This document shows positions 9,658-20,332 of a stretch of DNA of 64,000 nt, piece after piece. Within the stretch, counting starts at the first letter, position 1, and each line of letters opens with the position of its first letter. Both the position numbers and the translations under genes were made by a program. This stretch comes from Candidatus Laterigemmans baculatus (GTDB taxonomy: Bacteria > Planctomycetota > Planctomycetia > Pirellulales > Pirellulaceae): positions 1-64,000 of the forward strand of contig NZ_WRPR01000007.1 of assembly GCF_010367455.1 (NCBI RefSeq). The letters are read 5' to 3'. The notes under the pieces were generated by a model. It saw nothing but the letters and a program-made list of their open reading frames with translations, was not told the DNA's origin and ran no database searches.

Positions 9658-11718
9658 TCACTTCCCGAGCGACGCGGCCAGTTCGGGGGCGTTGTAGATC
9701 GTCTTGATCGCTTCGCGGATCCCGACGCCGGAGACCGAGACCGCTCGCGCCTGGACATCGCTGTAGAGATAGTCTGACGACAGGCTCTGGATGTTTCCGT
9801 CGAAGATCAGCCCCACGAGCGCTCCCTCACGGTCGACGACCGGACTGCCGCTGTTGCCCCCGATGATGTCGGCGGTGCAGACAAAATTCAGCTGCGTCGA
9901 CAGATCGAGCTCGTCCTTGGCCCGGTACCAGCTCTGGGGCAACTCCCAGTCCCCTTCGTTGTCATGCCCCGCGGCATGGGCAAAGGCGCCTTCGAAATCG
10001 GTCGAGGGCGGAATCTGCCGGCCGTCTTCCTGGTACCCGCTGACGAGTCCGAACGCCAAACGGAGCGTGAACGTCGCGTCAGGGTAATTTCCGGTTCCCT
10101 CGACGGCCACGGTCGCCTCGGTGATCTTCGCGTAGGCTTGGCGGAGTTCCTCTTCGACGCGTTCTCGTCGCTGGCGGGCCTCGCGGTAGGCCGGCTCCAT
10201 GATCTTCGCCAGGGCGATCAGCGGATCGTCCGAAGCCTCGATCGCGGTCGCTCCACCTTCGGCCAACTGCTTGCGAACCGCGACGTCCGCCAGGTTCGTC
10301 TTTTCAACCAGCTCCGCAGCCCGCTCGGCGGGGCCCTTGCCTTCGAGGACTTTGGCGACCAACGGGTCATCTCCACCGCGGCGCTCGACGAGGTAGGCGA
10401 TCTCATCGGCCAGCTTGGCCTGTTCCAAATCCTCGTAGATCGGAGCCTCGCTCAACAGATCTTGCATCAGCGACTCGCGTCCGGCTTGCCCGAACTCTCG
10501 CAGCCGTTCGTTGTTGGGCTTGGCGTCTTCGGCGGCCATCAGGTTCAGCGTCTGGGCGATCTCATAAAGCCGACTTCGGAACGATGTCACCTCGCCGAGC
10601 ATTGCGCGCTGTTCGTCCTGCAGGCTCGCGACCGTCTCCCAAGCGGATGCCAAATCTTTGAGTTCGGGATCGGCGGCGATTCTTTCCAAGATGGTTTTCT
10701 CGCGGCGCTGCTTCACCTCGAACGTGACCGGTGCCTGTAGTCCGGCCAGCATTCCCGTGTAGGCTTTTCGCGAATTCTGGATCCCAAACAATTCATCGCG
10801 GGCGCGTCGCTTCTGCTCGGGGCCTTCGAGTCCGAACTGCTGGAGCATGATTTCTTTGCGGCGGAGGTAATCGAGCACATAGGGGAGCCGATGGTCTCGC
10901 AGGTACTTGAGAGCCGCGACAGTGAAAATGCGTTGCGTCCGCCCCGGGTTGCCCGAGACGAATACCAGATCTCCATCGGTGGCCGGGGTGTCGCTCCACT
11001 TGAGGAAATGCTCGATCTTTGCCGGCTCGCCGTCCTCATAAACTCGCACCAGCGTCGCATCGAGGTTGTAACGCGGGTACTCAAAGTTATCGGCATCGCC
11101 GCCAAAAAATGCCGCCTTCGTCTCCGGAGCCCAAACGAGTCGGACGTCGGTGAACTTTTTGTAGCGATAGAGGTGGTAGCGAGCGCCGCCGTACAGCGTG
11201 ATCACGTCGCTTCGCAGTCCCGTCTGGTCAAGCGATTCTTTTTCGATCTCCGCGATCCGGCCGCGGCGGGCCTTGGCGGCCTCCTCGACTTCCATCTCAC
11301 CGGTGACCGCTTCGGCAACCCGCTCGGTGACGTCGATGATTTCCACCAATTGATTCAGCTCTAGATCGGGAGCCTTGAGCTCCTCTTCCCGAGTTCGTGC
11401 CAAATACCCCTCCTCCATGATGTTCCGTTCGGGAGTGCTCAGCTTGAACAGAGTGTCGGAGGCGACGTGGTGATTGGTGAGCACCAGTCCGTCGCTCGAG
11501 ACAAACGACCCCGAGCCGCCGGAGTTGAAACGCACCGAGGCCAGCATCAGATTCTGAGCCCAGGGTTCCGTGGCGTCGAAATCATGCCGCTCTTTCAAGA
11601 GTTGCCGTGGTAGCTCATTGAACAACCACATCCCTTCGTCTGCTTGGCTGATGCGTGGAAGATTCAGGGATCCGGTAAGGCAGCATGTCATCACAACCAG
11701 AACTCGCAAAGTATTCAT
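9658..11718 (-). CDS. S46 family dipeptidyl-peptidase (DPP7/DPP11-like), exported
   Basis: 686 residues with a signal peptide (NTLRVLVVMTCCLTGSLNL). S46 peptidases are periplasmic serine dipeptidyl-peptidases with a chymotrypsin-like fold. The catalytic His lies in LVLTNHHVASD, the Asp probably in FGGDADNFEYPRYNLD, and the Ser in IIGGNSGSPVVDREG near residue 620; the N-terminal DEGMWLFNELP is also a family signature. The ATG at 11718 overlaps the TGA of the upstream DUF1592 gene by one base (TGATG), so translation is probably coupled. A TTG three bases further upstream is less likely. DPP7 versus DPP11 specificity cannot be settled by eye. Confidence 0.93.
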   Translation of the reverse strand: MNTLRVLVVMTCCLTGSLNLPRISQADEGMWLFNELPRQLLKERHDFDATEPWAQNLMLASVRFNSGGSGSFVSSDGLVLTNHHVASDTLFKLSTPERNIMEEGYLARTREEELKAPDLELNQLVEIIDVTERVAEAVTGEMEVEEAAKARRGRIAEIEKESLDQTGLRSDVITLYGGARYHLYRYKKFTDVRLVWAPETKAAFFGGDADNFEYPRYNLDATLVRVYEDGEPAKIEHFLKWSDTPATDGDLVFVSGNPGRTQRIFTVAALKYLRDHRLPYVLDYLRRKEIMLQQFGLEGPEQKRRARDELFGIQNSRKAYTGMLAGLQAPVTFEVKQRREKTILERIAADPELKDLASAWETVASLQDEQRAMLGEVTSFRSRLYEIAQTLNLMAAEDAKPNNERLREFGQAGRESLMQDLLSEAPIYEDLEQAKLADEIAYLVERRGGDDPLVAKVLEGKGPAERAAELVEKTNLADVAVRKQLAEGGATAIEASDDPLIALAKIMEPAYREARQRRERVEEELRQAYAKITEATVAVEGTGNYPDATFTLRLAFGLVSGYQEDGRQIPPSTDFEGAFAHAAGHDNEGDWELPQSWYRAKDELDLSTQLNFVCTADIIGGNSGSPVVDREGALVGLIFDGNIQSLSSDYLYSDVQARAVSVSGVGIREAIKTIYNAPELAASLGK

Positions 11719-14186
11719 CAACGCAGGGACTCCATTTCTGAGGGTTCGGTTGCCGACACCGTAGCTACTTCGATCAACAATTGCCGAATATTGAAGTCGC
11801 TCGCGGCGAATTCGTTTCGCAATCGGTCAAAGCTCTCCTTCCCGTAGGCCGGAAGGGGTTGTTTGACAAAGTGCTGGAAGACGCGATGGATAAAAGTGTC
11901 ATGCACTTCCTGGTGGTTCGCCAGGAACTCGGCCAGCGGCCGCACCCCGGTGAACGTCTCCTTCTTTCCGTCGAGCGTTTGGTACCAGCCCGACGCGTCG
12001 ATCGGCTTGTCGCCGGCTGAGGTGCGATACCGGCCGATCGCGTCGTAATTTTCGAGCGCGAAGCCGAGCGGGTTAATGATCGCGTGGCATTTTTGGCACT
12101 CAGCCGGTTCGGTTTGCAATGCAACTCGCTCGCGGGTGCTCAGGTCCGCGTGCAACTCGGCCGGCAGGGGAGTAAAGTCCTGCGGCGGCGAGCGGAGCGT
12201 GCGGCCGATCACGTTGCGAGTGAGAAAAACGCCGCGGTGGATCGGCGAGGTGTCGTCTTGATAGGCAAAACCGGCCATCAGCAAGGGGTGGGAGAGAATC
12301 CCGGCGCGCTGCTGGGGATCGACCTCTCGTTTCTCAAATCCCGCATTCTCGGAGAGTTCGATGCCGTAGAGCTTGGCCAAGCGATCATTCACATACAATT
12401 CATCGCTTGTCAGTAATTTGCGAAAGTCAGCGTCCCCTTCCCAAACTAAATCGTCCAGGTGGAGTTCGAGAGAACGCTTGAGATCGGTCGCGACCGCAGC
12501 GTTGAATTCGCCAAACTTGTCGCGGTCCTTGGGCAGTTCCGCGAAGTGATCGAACATCAACCACCACTCAAAAAATTCCCGGGTCTTGGCGCGAGTCCGG
12601 GGATCGTCGAGCATCCGCTCGGCCCACTCGGAAACCGCTTCGGGAGAATCGACTGAGCCTTCGGCCGCCGCTTCGAGCATTGCATCATCGGGAATCGAAT
12701 CCCACAGCGTCAGGGCAAGCCGAGACATCACCGCATAGCCGTCGAGCTGCGGTGCGCTCTCGCTGGTCGGCTCCAAGGATGCGGAGGATTCTGGATTGGA
12801 GGGCCGATGGGTGCTGAGCCCAGGATAGAGGAACCGCGGTGATTTGAGCGTCAATAAGATGCTGCGGCGGACGGCGGTCAGGTCATCCTCGGAGGCCTCG
12901 AACGAAGCATCGACGAAGAAGGCTTTCTCAGAATCACTCAGCGGCCGACGGAAGGCGCGTTTGGCGAACGTTTGGGCGAATCGTCGTAGTCGCTCCTCCT
13001 GCGACCCTCCTTGCTTTGCTTTGAGATTCGCCAGACGGTCGAGATCGGCGATGACTTTGTCCGCGACTTCGATCGCAGCCAAGGTCGCCGCTTCGTCCCA
13101 TTCGCGGGAGATCGATGTGCCTCGCGCGTAGCCGGTGCTCTCATCGTCCGGTGGAAACTTCGTCGCTACGGCGAGTGTTTCGGGATAGGATCCAGAGCCG
13201 AGATAGAGGCGGGGAATGACTTCCTCGGTTCCCTCGGGGGGCTTCCATCGCAATGCAATTCGAGCCGTCTTCTGACTGTATTTGAAAGTTTCGAGTTCGA
13301 TTGGATAAGGTCGGCCGCCGATCAAAAACAGGGTGCTGCGAAACTCGGTCGCGTCACCCGACTTGACCCATCGATCGATCAGCGGTGTTCGCGTGTCATT
13401 GATCGACAATTTAAATCCGCAGTCCGATTCGACGATGAATTCATAGAATCCGGTCTGCGGGGCGAAGAGACCGCCCCGCCAGCGGATGGCAAATTCTTTG
13501 TCGCTGATCTTGTCCGGCAGCGGACTGGCGGTTTCGAAGTCGAAGTCGATCTCTGCATCTTTCCGCTCCAGACGCAGTTTATTGCTCCGGAAGTTTTTGC
13601 CGTTGTAATACTCCCCGTCCAAACCACCGCCCCCTTTCCAGACTCCGCGGCCTCGGAAACCGGCGACGATATCCGCGACGCTCGTGCGATACTGCTTGAC
13701 CGTCAGTCGCGTGAGTTCGATCCGCGGCGGTGCATTGCGGAGTTGGGCGGCGGGCGAATAGAAGGCTTGATGGATGTACGCGGCAACGGCCTCCGCGTCG
13801 GCATCGACGATTGCTGCGGGATCGTCTTCGGGCATCGTGTCGGTGATGATTTTCGCGAGCTCGGGAAGCGGATGGTCTCCATGGAGCGGTTCGCCGCCGG
13901 AGGCTTCAGAGCCTTCGCCTTCCGCGCCGTGGCAGGCAGCACACTGGGAGCGGTAGATCGCTTCGCCGCGGTCGAGCACTTCGTCAGACGATTGCGACGC
14001 TCGGGGCTCGGCCGCAGCCGCGCTTCGAAGTGAGCTCAGCTCGCCCCCCAGCAGATCCGAGAGCACGAGACCCGCGAACATGAGACCCGAGAACGCGAGA
14101 ACCGCGAACACGAGACTAGCGAACACCACGAGAAACGAGACCGCCCGTCGAAGCGAGAGCGGCGGTAAACCTGGGAGCGCGGGCAT
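11718..14186 (-). CDS. DUF1587/PA14-like/DUF1592/DUF1588/DUF1585 exported protein with haem motif
   Basis: About 822 residues from the ATG at 14186 (MPALPGLPPLSLRRAVSFLV), which gives a signal or anchor segment; a longer frame to 14510 overlaps the neighbouring gene and has no signal. Near residue 75 a cytochrome c motif CAACHG follows SQ. Then come a DUF1587-type stretch (IELTRLTVKQYRTSVADIV), a PA14-like lectin section (GLDGEYYNGKNF ... GGLFAPQTGFYEFIVESDCG), DUF1592 (YAVMSRLALTLWDSIPDD), DUF1588 (RAGILSHPLLMAGFAYQDD ... SPIHRGVFLTRNVIG) and DUF1585 (FTGVRPLAEFLANHQEVHD). It contains a further CxxCH in CQKCHAIINPLGF. The family is planctomycete-specific and of unknown reaction. It is coupled to the downstream S46 peptidase. 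Confidence 0.9.
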   Translation of the reverse strand: MPALPGLPPLSLRRAVSFLVVFASLVFAVLAFSGLMFAGLVLSDLLGGELSSLRSAAAAEPRASQSSDEVLDRGEAIYRSQCAACHGAEGEGSEASGGEPLHGDHPLPELAKIITDTMPEDDPAAIVDADAEAVAAYIHQAFYSPAAQLRNAPPRIELTRLTVKQYRTSVADIVAGFRGRGVWKGGGGLDGEYYNGKNFRSNKLRLERKDAEIDFDFETASPLPDKISDKEFAIRWRGGLFAPQTGFYEFIVESDCGFKLSINDTRTPLIDRWVKSGDATEFRSTLFLIGGRPYPIELETFKYSQKTARIALRWKPPEGTEEVIPRLYLGSGSYPETLAVATKFPPDDESTGYARGTSISREWDEAATLAAIEVADKVIADLDRLANLKAKQGGSQEERLRRFAQTFAKRAFRRPLSDSEKAFFVDASFEASEDDLTAVRRSILLTLKSPRFLYPGLSTHRPSNPESSASLEPTSESAPQLDGYAVMSRLALTLWDSIPDDAMLEAAAEGSVDSPEAVSEWAERMLDDPRTRAKTREFFEWWLMFDHFAELPKDRDKFGEFNAAVATDLKRSLELHLDDLVWEGDADFRKLLTSDELYVNDRLAKLYGIELSENAGFEKREVDPQQRAGILSHPLLMAGFAYQDDTSPIHRGVFLTRNVIGRTLRSPPQDFTPLPAELHADLSTRERVALQTEPAECQKCHAIINPLGFALENYDAIGRYRTSAGDKPIDASGWYQTLDGKKETFTGVRPLAEFLANHQEVHDTFIHRVFQHFVKQPLPAYGKESFDRLRNEFAASDFNIRQLLIEVATVSATEPSEMESLR

Positions 14187-14323
14187 GGTGGATGTCCAGC
14201 AACCGTTCGAGGGCGGCTGCCGTCGGTGGCAGGGGACTGGCAGGCAGGGATCGCATTTTAGGACTGGCCGGTTTGGGCGGTCAAACGAGCCGAGTCCGCT
14301 GCCGGTCGGCTGCGAATGGCCGC

Positions 14324-16006
14324 TCAGCGGTGGAGCCGTTCGCCGCCGGCGCGAGTCAGCATAGCGGCGAACAGCGCGGGCTCGATCGTGTGAGTGATCA
14401 AGCGGACAGCTCCGTCCATAAAGGCGGCGTTGAATCCTCGCGGATTCGCCTTGTTCATCTTCGCGAGCGGGGCATCGAAATCGATGACCGCATCGGCGGG
14501 CTGGGTCCACGGAACGGCGTGGTCGGCATCGACTTCGACCAGGGCGAGCGTGTTGCTCAGGCCGTCGGTAAAGTCGCTGAATCGGGTCACGCCGTCCGGT
14601 TCGAAGCCGAGCCCCTCGCCCACGACAGCTTGGTAGACCGTTTTACCCGGAGGAAGCGTCTGGCCGGGATGTTTAAAAATCGCCGGCATGCGGGGAATCA
14701 GCGCCGCGTTGTGCTCGCTGTTCCATGGCTCGTTGAGGTGGAACTCTTGGTACAGCTGTGCCTCGCCGACGAAGGGAAGGATGGCGACTCGCCAGCTGAG
14801 CAGCGGTTGACCTTCGGCGTTGCGGGAAGCCGGTTGGGGAAGCTGTTCAAAGGCGTTGTGGTAGTTGTGCAGCGCCAGCAGGATCTGCTTGAGGTTGTCT
14901 GCTGAGCTCCTCCGCAGTGCCGCCTCACGGCTGGCCTGGATGGTGGGTAAGAGCAAGCTGACGACGATGCCGGTGGTCGCGAGCCCTTGGTTGTCCACCT
15001 CGATTGTCAGCCGCCGGCCGCTGCGGCGAGGTTTCAACATCGCGACGATTTCACCGGCGAGCCGCTGGATGTAGCGGCGGGTGGCTTCGGTGATCGGGTC
15101 GCTTCCGTCGATTCGCTGCAGGCTCTCGGCGGTCGCCGCTTCGCGAGCGTACTGAAGCGCCTCGCCGACGACTTTCTCCAGCTCGATCGCTGCATCTTCA
15201 TTGCGGCCGAGCAGCATCACTCGCAGCTTCCCGCTTGGGCGAACATCGGCGGCGACGACGATCGCGTCGAGCAGCTTGGGGATTTGGGTGGCGCCGGCCA
15301 GCGGTGGGGGCAGCTGGTCAGCCACTTGGACGGCCATCGCGTTCAGCTGCTCACGGACCGGCTCGACGACCGCCGCCGCCATCACGGGGGAAAGCTGAGG
15401 CAGGTCGGCGACCAGCCGCGGAAGGGGGCCCTGCCCTTCGTTGGCAGCGATCATCGGCATCAGATAGTTGCGGGTCGCAACCACCGCGGTGCGGGGTCCG
15501 TTCTGGTGCAGGTACAGATCTGGGGTGTGGGCCAGGGGCAGTGCCCGATAGCCATCGATTTCGATGGCGGGGCCTGCGAACAGGCTGGAATTGAGCTGCT
15601 GGACTTCGAAATCTTTGGTGAGCCGAACGGCGAAGCCAAAGTCGACCTGTTGCAGGCTCGGCGCTCCCGCCACGGCCACGACATAGTCCACGTCGGCGAA
15701 GTCGATTCCAATATTCTCCACGCCCCAGGCCCGGACGATCTCGGTCGGCATCAGCTTCAGCTCTTCAGCGCCGAGCAGCGGACCGGGGAAGAGGAAAGCG
15801 CAGCTCAGGGCGGAATCAGGAATGAAGCGCGTCGGCAGGCGAGCCGGGCTCGCCTCGGAGGCTTTCTGAGAGACTTTTTCGAGGCCTTGCTCAGCGGCGT
15901 CTGCGCGGGTTTGGGCGAAGGCAGGTGAGCTCAGGGCGGCGGTGGTGGCGAGGACGAGAGCAATTTGCAAAAACGCGCAGCGGCGAAGCCGTTGAAGATC
16001 AGGCAT
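14324..16006 (-). CDS. Exported DUF1559 domain protein with long N-terminal domain
   Basis: 560 residues. It opens with a Sec signal (CAFLQIALVLATTAALSSPAFAQ), then about 280 residues without a recognised family, then a C-terminal DUF1559-like region from LLLPTIQASREAALRRSSADNLKQI through LHNYHNAFEQLP, FSDFTDGLSNTLALVEV and the final FMDGAVRLITHTI. Most DUF1559 proteins begin with a type IV pilin-like methylation motif; here that part is missing and the domain is carried C-terminally, as in a planctomycete subgroup. An ATG at 16006 has an AAGGTG ribosome site about 8 bp upstream and is preferred to the GTG at 16015. Function unknown, probably cell-surface. Confidence 0.85.
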   Translation of the reverse strand: MPDLQRLRRCAFLQIALVLATTAALSSPAFAQTRADAAEQGLEKVSQKASEASPARLPTRFIPDSALSCAFLFPGPLLGAEELKLMPTEIVRAWGVENIGIDFADVDYVVAVAGAPSLQQVDFGFAVRLTKDFEVQQLNSSLFAGPAIEIDGYRALPLAHTPDLYLHQNGPRTAVVATRNYLMPMIAANEGQGPLPRLVADLPQLSPVMAAAVVEPVREQLNAMAVQVADQLPPPLAGATQIPKLLDAIVVAADVRPSGKLRVMLLGRNEDAAIELEKVVGEALQYAREAATAESLQRIDGSDPITEATRRYIQRLAGEIVAMLKPRRSGRRLTIEVDNQGLATTGIVVSLLLPTIQASREAALRRSSADNLKQILLALHNYHNAFEQLPQPASRNAEGQPLLSWRVAILPFVGEAQLYQEFHLNEPWNSEHNAALIPRMPAIFKHPGQTLPPGKTVYQAVVGEGLGFEPDGVTRFSDFTDGLSNTLALVEVDADHAVPWTQPADAVIDFDAPLAKMNKANPRGFNAAFMDGAVRLITHTIEPALFAAMLTRAGGERLHR

Positions 16007-16059
16007 CGAAAGCACCTTGAGAGGAGCGGACCCAAGGCGGCAATTGTAGCGGGAAATGG

Positions 16060-16095
16060 AAAAACCCGCGGGAGCCGCATGGGCACCCGCGGGTT
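16060..16095 (-). terminator. Intrinsic terminator of the HtrA gene
   Basis: On the minus strand a perfect 10-bp stem (AACCCGCGGG at 16095-16086 pairing with CCCGCGGGTT at 16072-16063) has a 13-base loop and runs into five T residues. It starts 57 bp after the HtrA stop at 16152 and lies before the DUF1559 start, so it ends the HtrA transcript. Confidence 0.85.
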
Positions 16096-16151
16096 CGATG
16101 GCGTGTTGCGACGCTTGGATGGCAACTCGGGGATGAGTTGCGGAGAGGCTT

Positions 16152-17669
<1,518 letters not shown>

Positions 17670-18363
17670 CAAACCTCTCCCAACCCCAGGGGCCGCAAAA
17701 CAGACGTACTCTAGTTCGCTAGATCAGACGTTATTACTGTGCAAACGCCCTCAATGGTTCGAAAAAAAGCTGGGGGCAAAAATCGCGCCGGGGAGCCCCA
17801 GAGGCGGATTGAGAGAAGCACGCAGGAGAAAGCCACGGGAGCTGTGTCAGGGGTGCTGGACGAAACCGAGGGCTAGCTCTGTTAGCAAACCCCCTCTCAG
17901 TATCATCCTCCCCCCGGGAGGGCCGGGATCTTAGGCCCGGGGAGGGCCTGCTGCATCGCGCCGCATGGAGGCTCTACGTTGCGCATTACCCTCCCCGGTC
18001 GTTCCTCGCGACCCTCCCGGGGGGAGGGTGTCGTTGCGCGTTGTCTGACAGAGCCGAGGTAGATTATTCATCAGCCCCCGGTTCTGAAAAACGCCGCAAG
18101 AACCGGACGCTAGCCCGGATTATTCATCAGCCGCCGGGCGCTAGCCCCCGGTTCTCGAAAACGCCGTGGGAACCGGACGCTAGCGCGTGGCGGCTGATGA
18201 GATGAGAAATTCTCACGCTGAATTGCCATAACGTCAGTCGTGCCCAGCAGTTGGCTACCAAGTCGTTTAACGGCAAGCCGAAGGCGACTGCTTTCTAAAA
18301 CACAGTCGCCTTCGGCTTGCCGTTAAATGATTTTTCGGCGAGCCGTTGCTTTGCTAGCAAATC
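17670..18363. repeat. Repeat-filled intergenic region (families C, B and A)
   Basis: No gene is visible in this 694-bp gap. Family C segments occupy about 17906-18031 (CCCTCCCCCCGGGAGGG, an inverted copy, and TCGTTCCTCGCGACC). A doubled family B element covers 18069-18200. Family A copy A3 is at 18263-18330, preceded at 18243-18262 by the same 20 bases that precede A1 at the start of the window. The first 150 bases, upstream of HtrA, may hold its promoter, but I cannot assign boxes with confidence. Confidence 0.75.
18263..18330. repeat. Family A palindromic repeat, copy A3
   Basis: Inverted repeat with the CGTTTAACGGCAAGCCG core and a T-run after the right arm. One base of the right arm differs (TTAAATGA instead of TTAAACGA). 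It lies 34 bp after the stop of the minus-strand glycosyltransferase gene at 18364. Confidence 0.85.
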
Positions 18364-18975
18364 CTAGGTGGCCGGAGTCAAGCACTGGGAGGTGGTGAGG
18401 TGCTCGGCTTCGAGGCGGAGATGGGAGCCCGAGCGGCTGGCGAGCAGCTGCAGATGGGGCCGCCGCACCATCTGCAGTCCGCGCGTGGAGGAGGCGGCGA
18501 TCGGTTCGGCGGCTGCGTCCTGCCGGAGCGATTCGGCGGCAGCGGCGCCCCACGCTTTCAGCCGCCGGAGGAGCGGTCCCTGCGACGGTTGGAGCTGACT
18601 TTGGGCTCTCGCGGCGACCACCGTTTCGTCCCGCCCGACGTGGTACAGCTGACGGAGGTCGGCAAGCCGCACCGGGCTGTCGTCTTCTTGAATGAAGACC
18701 AAGTCGCCGGTGGCCCGTTCCAGCCCGGTCTGGCCGGCCGCTTCCATGCCGAGACGCCGATTGTGCCTTGCGATCCGGACTTGGGGATAGCGCGTGCGAA
18801 GTTCGTCGAGCACTTCGGCCGTGGCATCGCGGCTGCCATCGTCGACGAGGATGATCTCCACCGCACCATGCGTCAGCTCGGACAGGGCTTCCAAAACCCG
18901 CTCGACTTCGGCTGCGATCCGACTTTGGGCGTTGTGGACTGGAAGCACGACGCTCAATTTGGCGGTGCGGCTCAT
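18364..18975 (-). CDS. Family 2 glycosyltransferase, short form
   Basis: 203 residues. The N-terminal half is a GT-A domain: LSVVLPVHNAQSRI at the start, IILVDDGSRDATAEVL with the nucleotide-binding Asp, LGMEAAGQTGLERATGDLVFIQEDD with the DxD-like metal site. The C-terminal 80 residues are low in recognisable features and there is no membrane segment, so this is a soluble or truncated relative of dolichol-phosphate-mannose-synthase-like enzymes. Donor and acceptor are unknown. It stands alone, with repeat A3 directly 3'. Confidence 0.8.
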   Translation of the reverse strand: MSRTAKLSVVLPVHNAQSRIAAEVERVLEALSELTHGAVEIILVDDGSRDATAEVLDELRTRYPQVRIARHNRRLGMEAAGQTGLERATGDLVFIQEDDSPVRLADLRQLYHVGRDETVVAARAQSQLQPSQGPLLRRLKAWGAAAAESLRQDAAAEPIAASSTRGLQMVRRPHLQLLASRSGSHLRLEAEHLTTSQCLTPAT

Positions 18976-19176
18976 AGAGTGGTTTCCTGGAACGGGGGAC
19001 GCAGCGGGGGGAGGTGCTCGCTTTCCGCGATCTCCTTTTCGTTCGGCCCGCCAGCGCCATCGGCTGCAGTGCGGGGCGAGCGGTGACTGCCTATACCCGT
19101 CGTATGGTTCGCGCGGCCTTGCCCTATAATCGATCTATCCGGAAGCGACCGATCTGGGGCGACCCCTGACACCTCC

Positions 19177-19213
19177 CATTCCATTCCATTCCATTCCAGC
19201 TCATTCCATTCCA
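19177..19213. repeat. ATTCC pentamer microsatellite before hisI
   Basis: The five-base unit CATTC/ATTCC repeats about four times, is broken by CAGCT, and repeats about twice more, ending 11 bp before the hisI start. No Shine-Dalgarno sequence is visible between it and the start codon. Confidence 0.85.
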
Positions 19214-19223
19214 GCCCGTGGCT

Positions 19224-19619
19224 ATGCCTGCTTCGAATTTAGATCCTGCTACCGTCTCGGTTCCCGACTTTTCTCGCGGCGTCGAGGGGCTTTTGCCAGC
19301 GGTCGCTCAAGATGCGACCGATGGCACTGTCCTGATGCTGGCGTGGATGAATCGCGAGGCTTGGGAGGCGACGCTCCGCACTGGCCGGGCGACCTATTTC
19401 AGCCGCAGCCGGAATGGGTTGTGGCGAAAAGGGGACACCAGCGGCCATGCGCAACAAGTCATCGAGGCCCGGATCGACTGCGATGCCGATGCGATCCTGC
19501 TGCGCGTCGAGCAGACCGGTGCGGCTTGCCATGAGAACTACCGCAGTTGCTTCTTTCGAACGATCGACAGCGACGGAACGGTCGTCATCAATCAGCCGCG
19601 GCTGAGCGGCTCGGCTTGA
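19224..19619 (+). CDS. hisI: Phosphoribosyl-AMP cyclohydrolase
   Basis: 131 residues from the ATG at 19224 (a GTG six bases upstream is an alternative). HisI opens the adenine ring of phosphoribosyl-AMP in the third step of histidine synthesis, in the cytoplasm. The conserved core is complete: [37 protein letters not shown], and the Mg/Zn site [19 protein letters not shown] followed by YRSCFFR. No HisE domain is fused, so phosphoribosyl-ATP hydrolysis must be encoded elsewhere. The gene is alone on its strand, with RidA about 100 bp downstream. A pentamer microsatellite replaces a normal ribosome site. Confidence 0.95.
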   Translation: MPASNLDPATVSVPDFSRGVEGLLPAVAQDATDGTVLMLAWMNREAWEATLRTGRATYFSRSRNGLWRKGDTSGHAQQVIEARIDCDADAILLRVEQTGAACHENYRSCFFRTIDSDGTVVINQPRLSGSA

Positions 19620-19721
19620 GAGCGAGCTCCCCCTTGCAGGGCGGCTCATTTCGACGACAACACCAGGCTCGGAGGCGATTCGCCTGATTTCCCCCTTGCT
19701 TCTTCCTACTCGTGGGATGCC

Positions 19722-20183
19722 ATGTCTGCCGAAGCCAAACTTGCCGCTCTCCAGCTCGAGCTGCCGCCAGCCCCGAAGGCGATGGGTGTGTACAAGCCGA
19801 TCGTGATCATCGGGAACCTCGCCTATCTCTCTGGCCACGGACCGCTGAAGCCCGACAAGACGTTGATCACCGGGCGGCTCGGCGAAGACATGGATGTCGA
19901 AGCTGGCTATCAAGCGGCACGCGCCACCGGGTTGGCGCTGCTCGCCACGCTTCGCGAAAATCTCGGCAGCCTCGATCGCGTCGCCCGGCTCGTGAAAGTG
20001 CTCGGCCTGGTCCGCTCGACCGACGAGTTCGATGCCCAGCCGGCAGTCATCAACGGCTGCAGCGAGCTGTTCCGCGAAGTCTTCGGCGAGGACGCAGGCG
20101 TGGCCGCTCGGAGCGCCATCGGCACCAACGCCCTTCCCGGCGGAATCGCCGTCGAGATCGAAGCCATTTTCGAGCTGCGGTAG
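19722..20183 (+). CDS. RidA/YjgF family protein
   Basis: 153 residues of the YjgF/YER057c/UK114 superfamily, whose best-known members hydrolyse reactive enamine/imine intermediates from PLP enzymes. Motifs: VIIGNLAYLSGHGPLKPD, a middle VARLVKVLGLVRSTDEFDAQP, and the C-terminal AARSAIGTNALPGGIAVEIEAIFEL, in which the substrate-binding Arg precedes SAIG. The N-terminal 20 residues extend beyond the usual 130-residue form and match the YjgF-like subgroup rather than strict RidA. Located behind hisI and followed by repeat A4. Confidence 0.9.
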   Translation: MSAEAKLAALQLELPPAPKAMGVYKPIVIIGNLAYLSGHGPLKPDKTLITGRLGEDMDVEAGYQAARATGLALLATLRENLGSLDRVARLVKVLGLVRSTDEFDAQPAVINGCSELFREVFGEDAGVAARSAIGTNALPGGIAVEIEAIFELR

Positions 20184-20213
20184 CAGGCCCGCGACACTTG
20201 CTCACGCGGAAAA

Positions 20214-20281
20214 GTCGTTTAACGGCAAGCCGCAGGCGACTGTGTTTTGAAAAGCAGTCGCCTGCGGCTTGCCGTTAAACA
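20214..20281. repeat. Family A palindromic repeat, copy A4 (compensatory arm change)
   Basis: Same palindrome as A1 but with CCGCAGG in the left arm and CCTGCGG in the right, where A1 has CCGAAGG and CCTTCGG; both arms changed together so pairing is kept. It lies in the 149-bp gap between the convergent RidA and helicase genes, 31 bp past the RidA stop. Confidence 0.85.
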
Positions 20282-20332
20282 AATGACTCTGGCGGCAGCA
20301 CGCGGTGCCGCCGCCGTGGGGTGAAGCTTACT

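Noticed and set aside
17670-18363. A small gene or RNA gene in the HtrA-glycosyltransferase gap
   Set aside because: All of it that is structured belongs to repeat families A, B and C; no ribosome site plus frame of credible composition was found.
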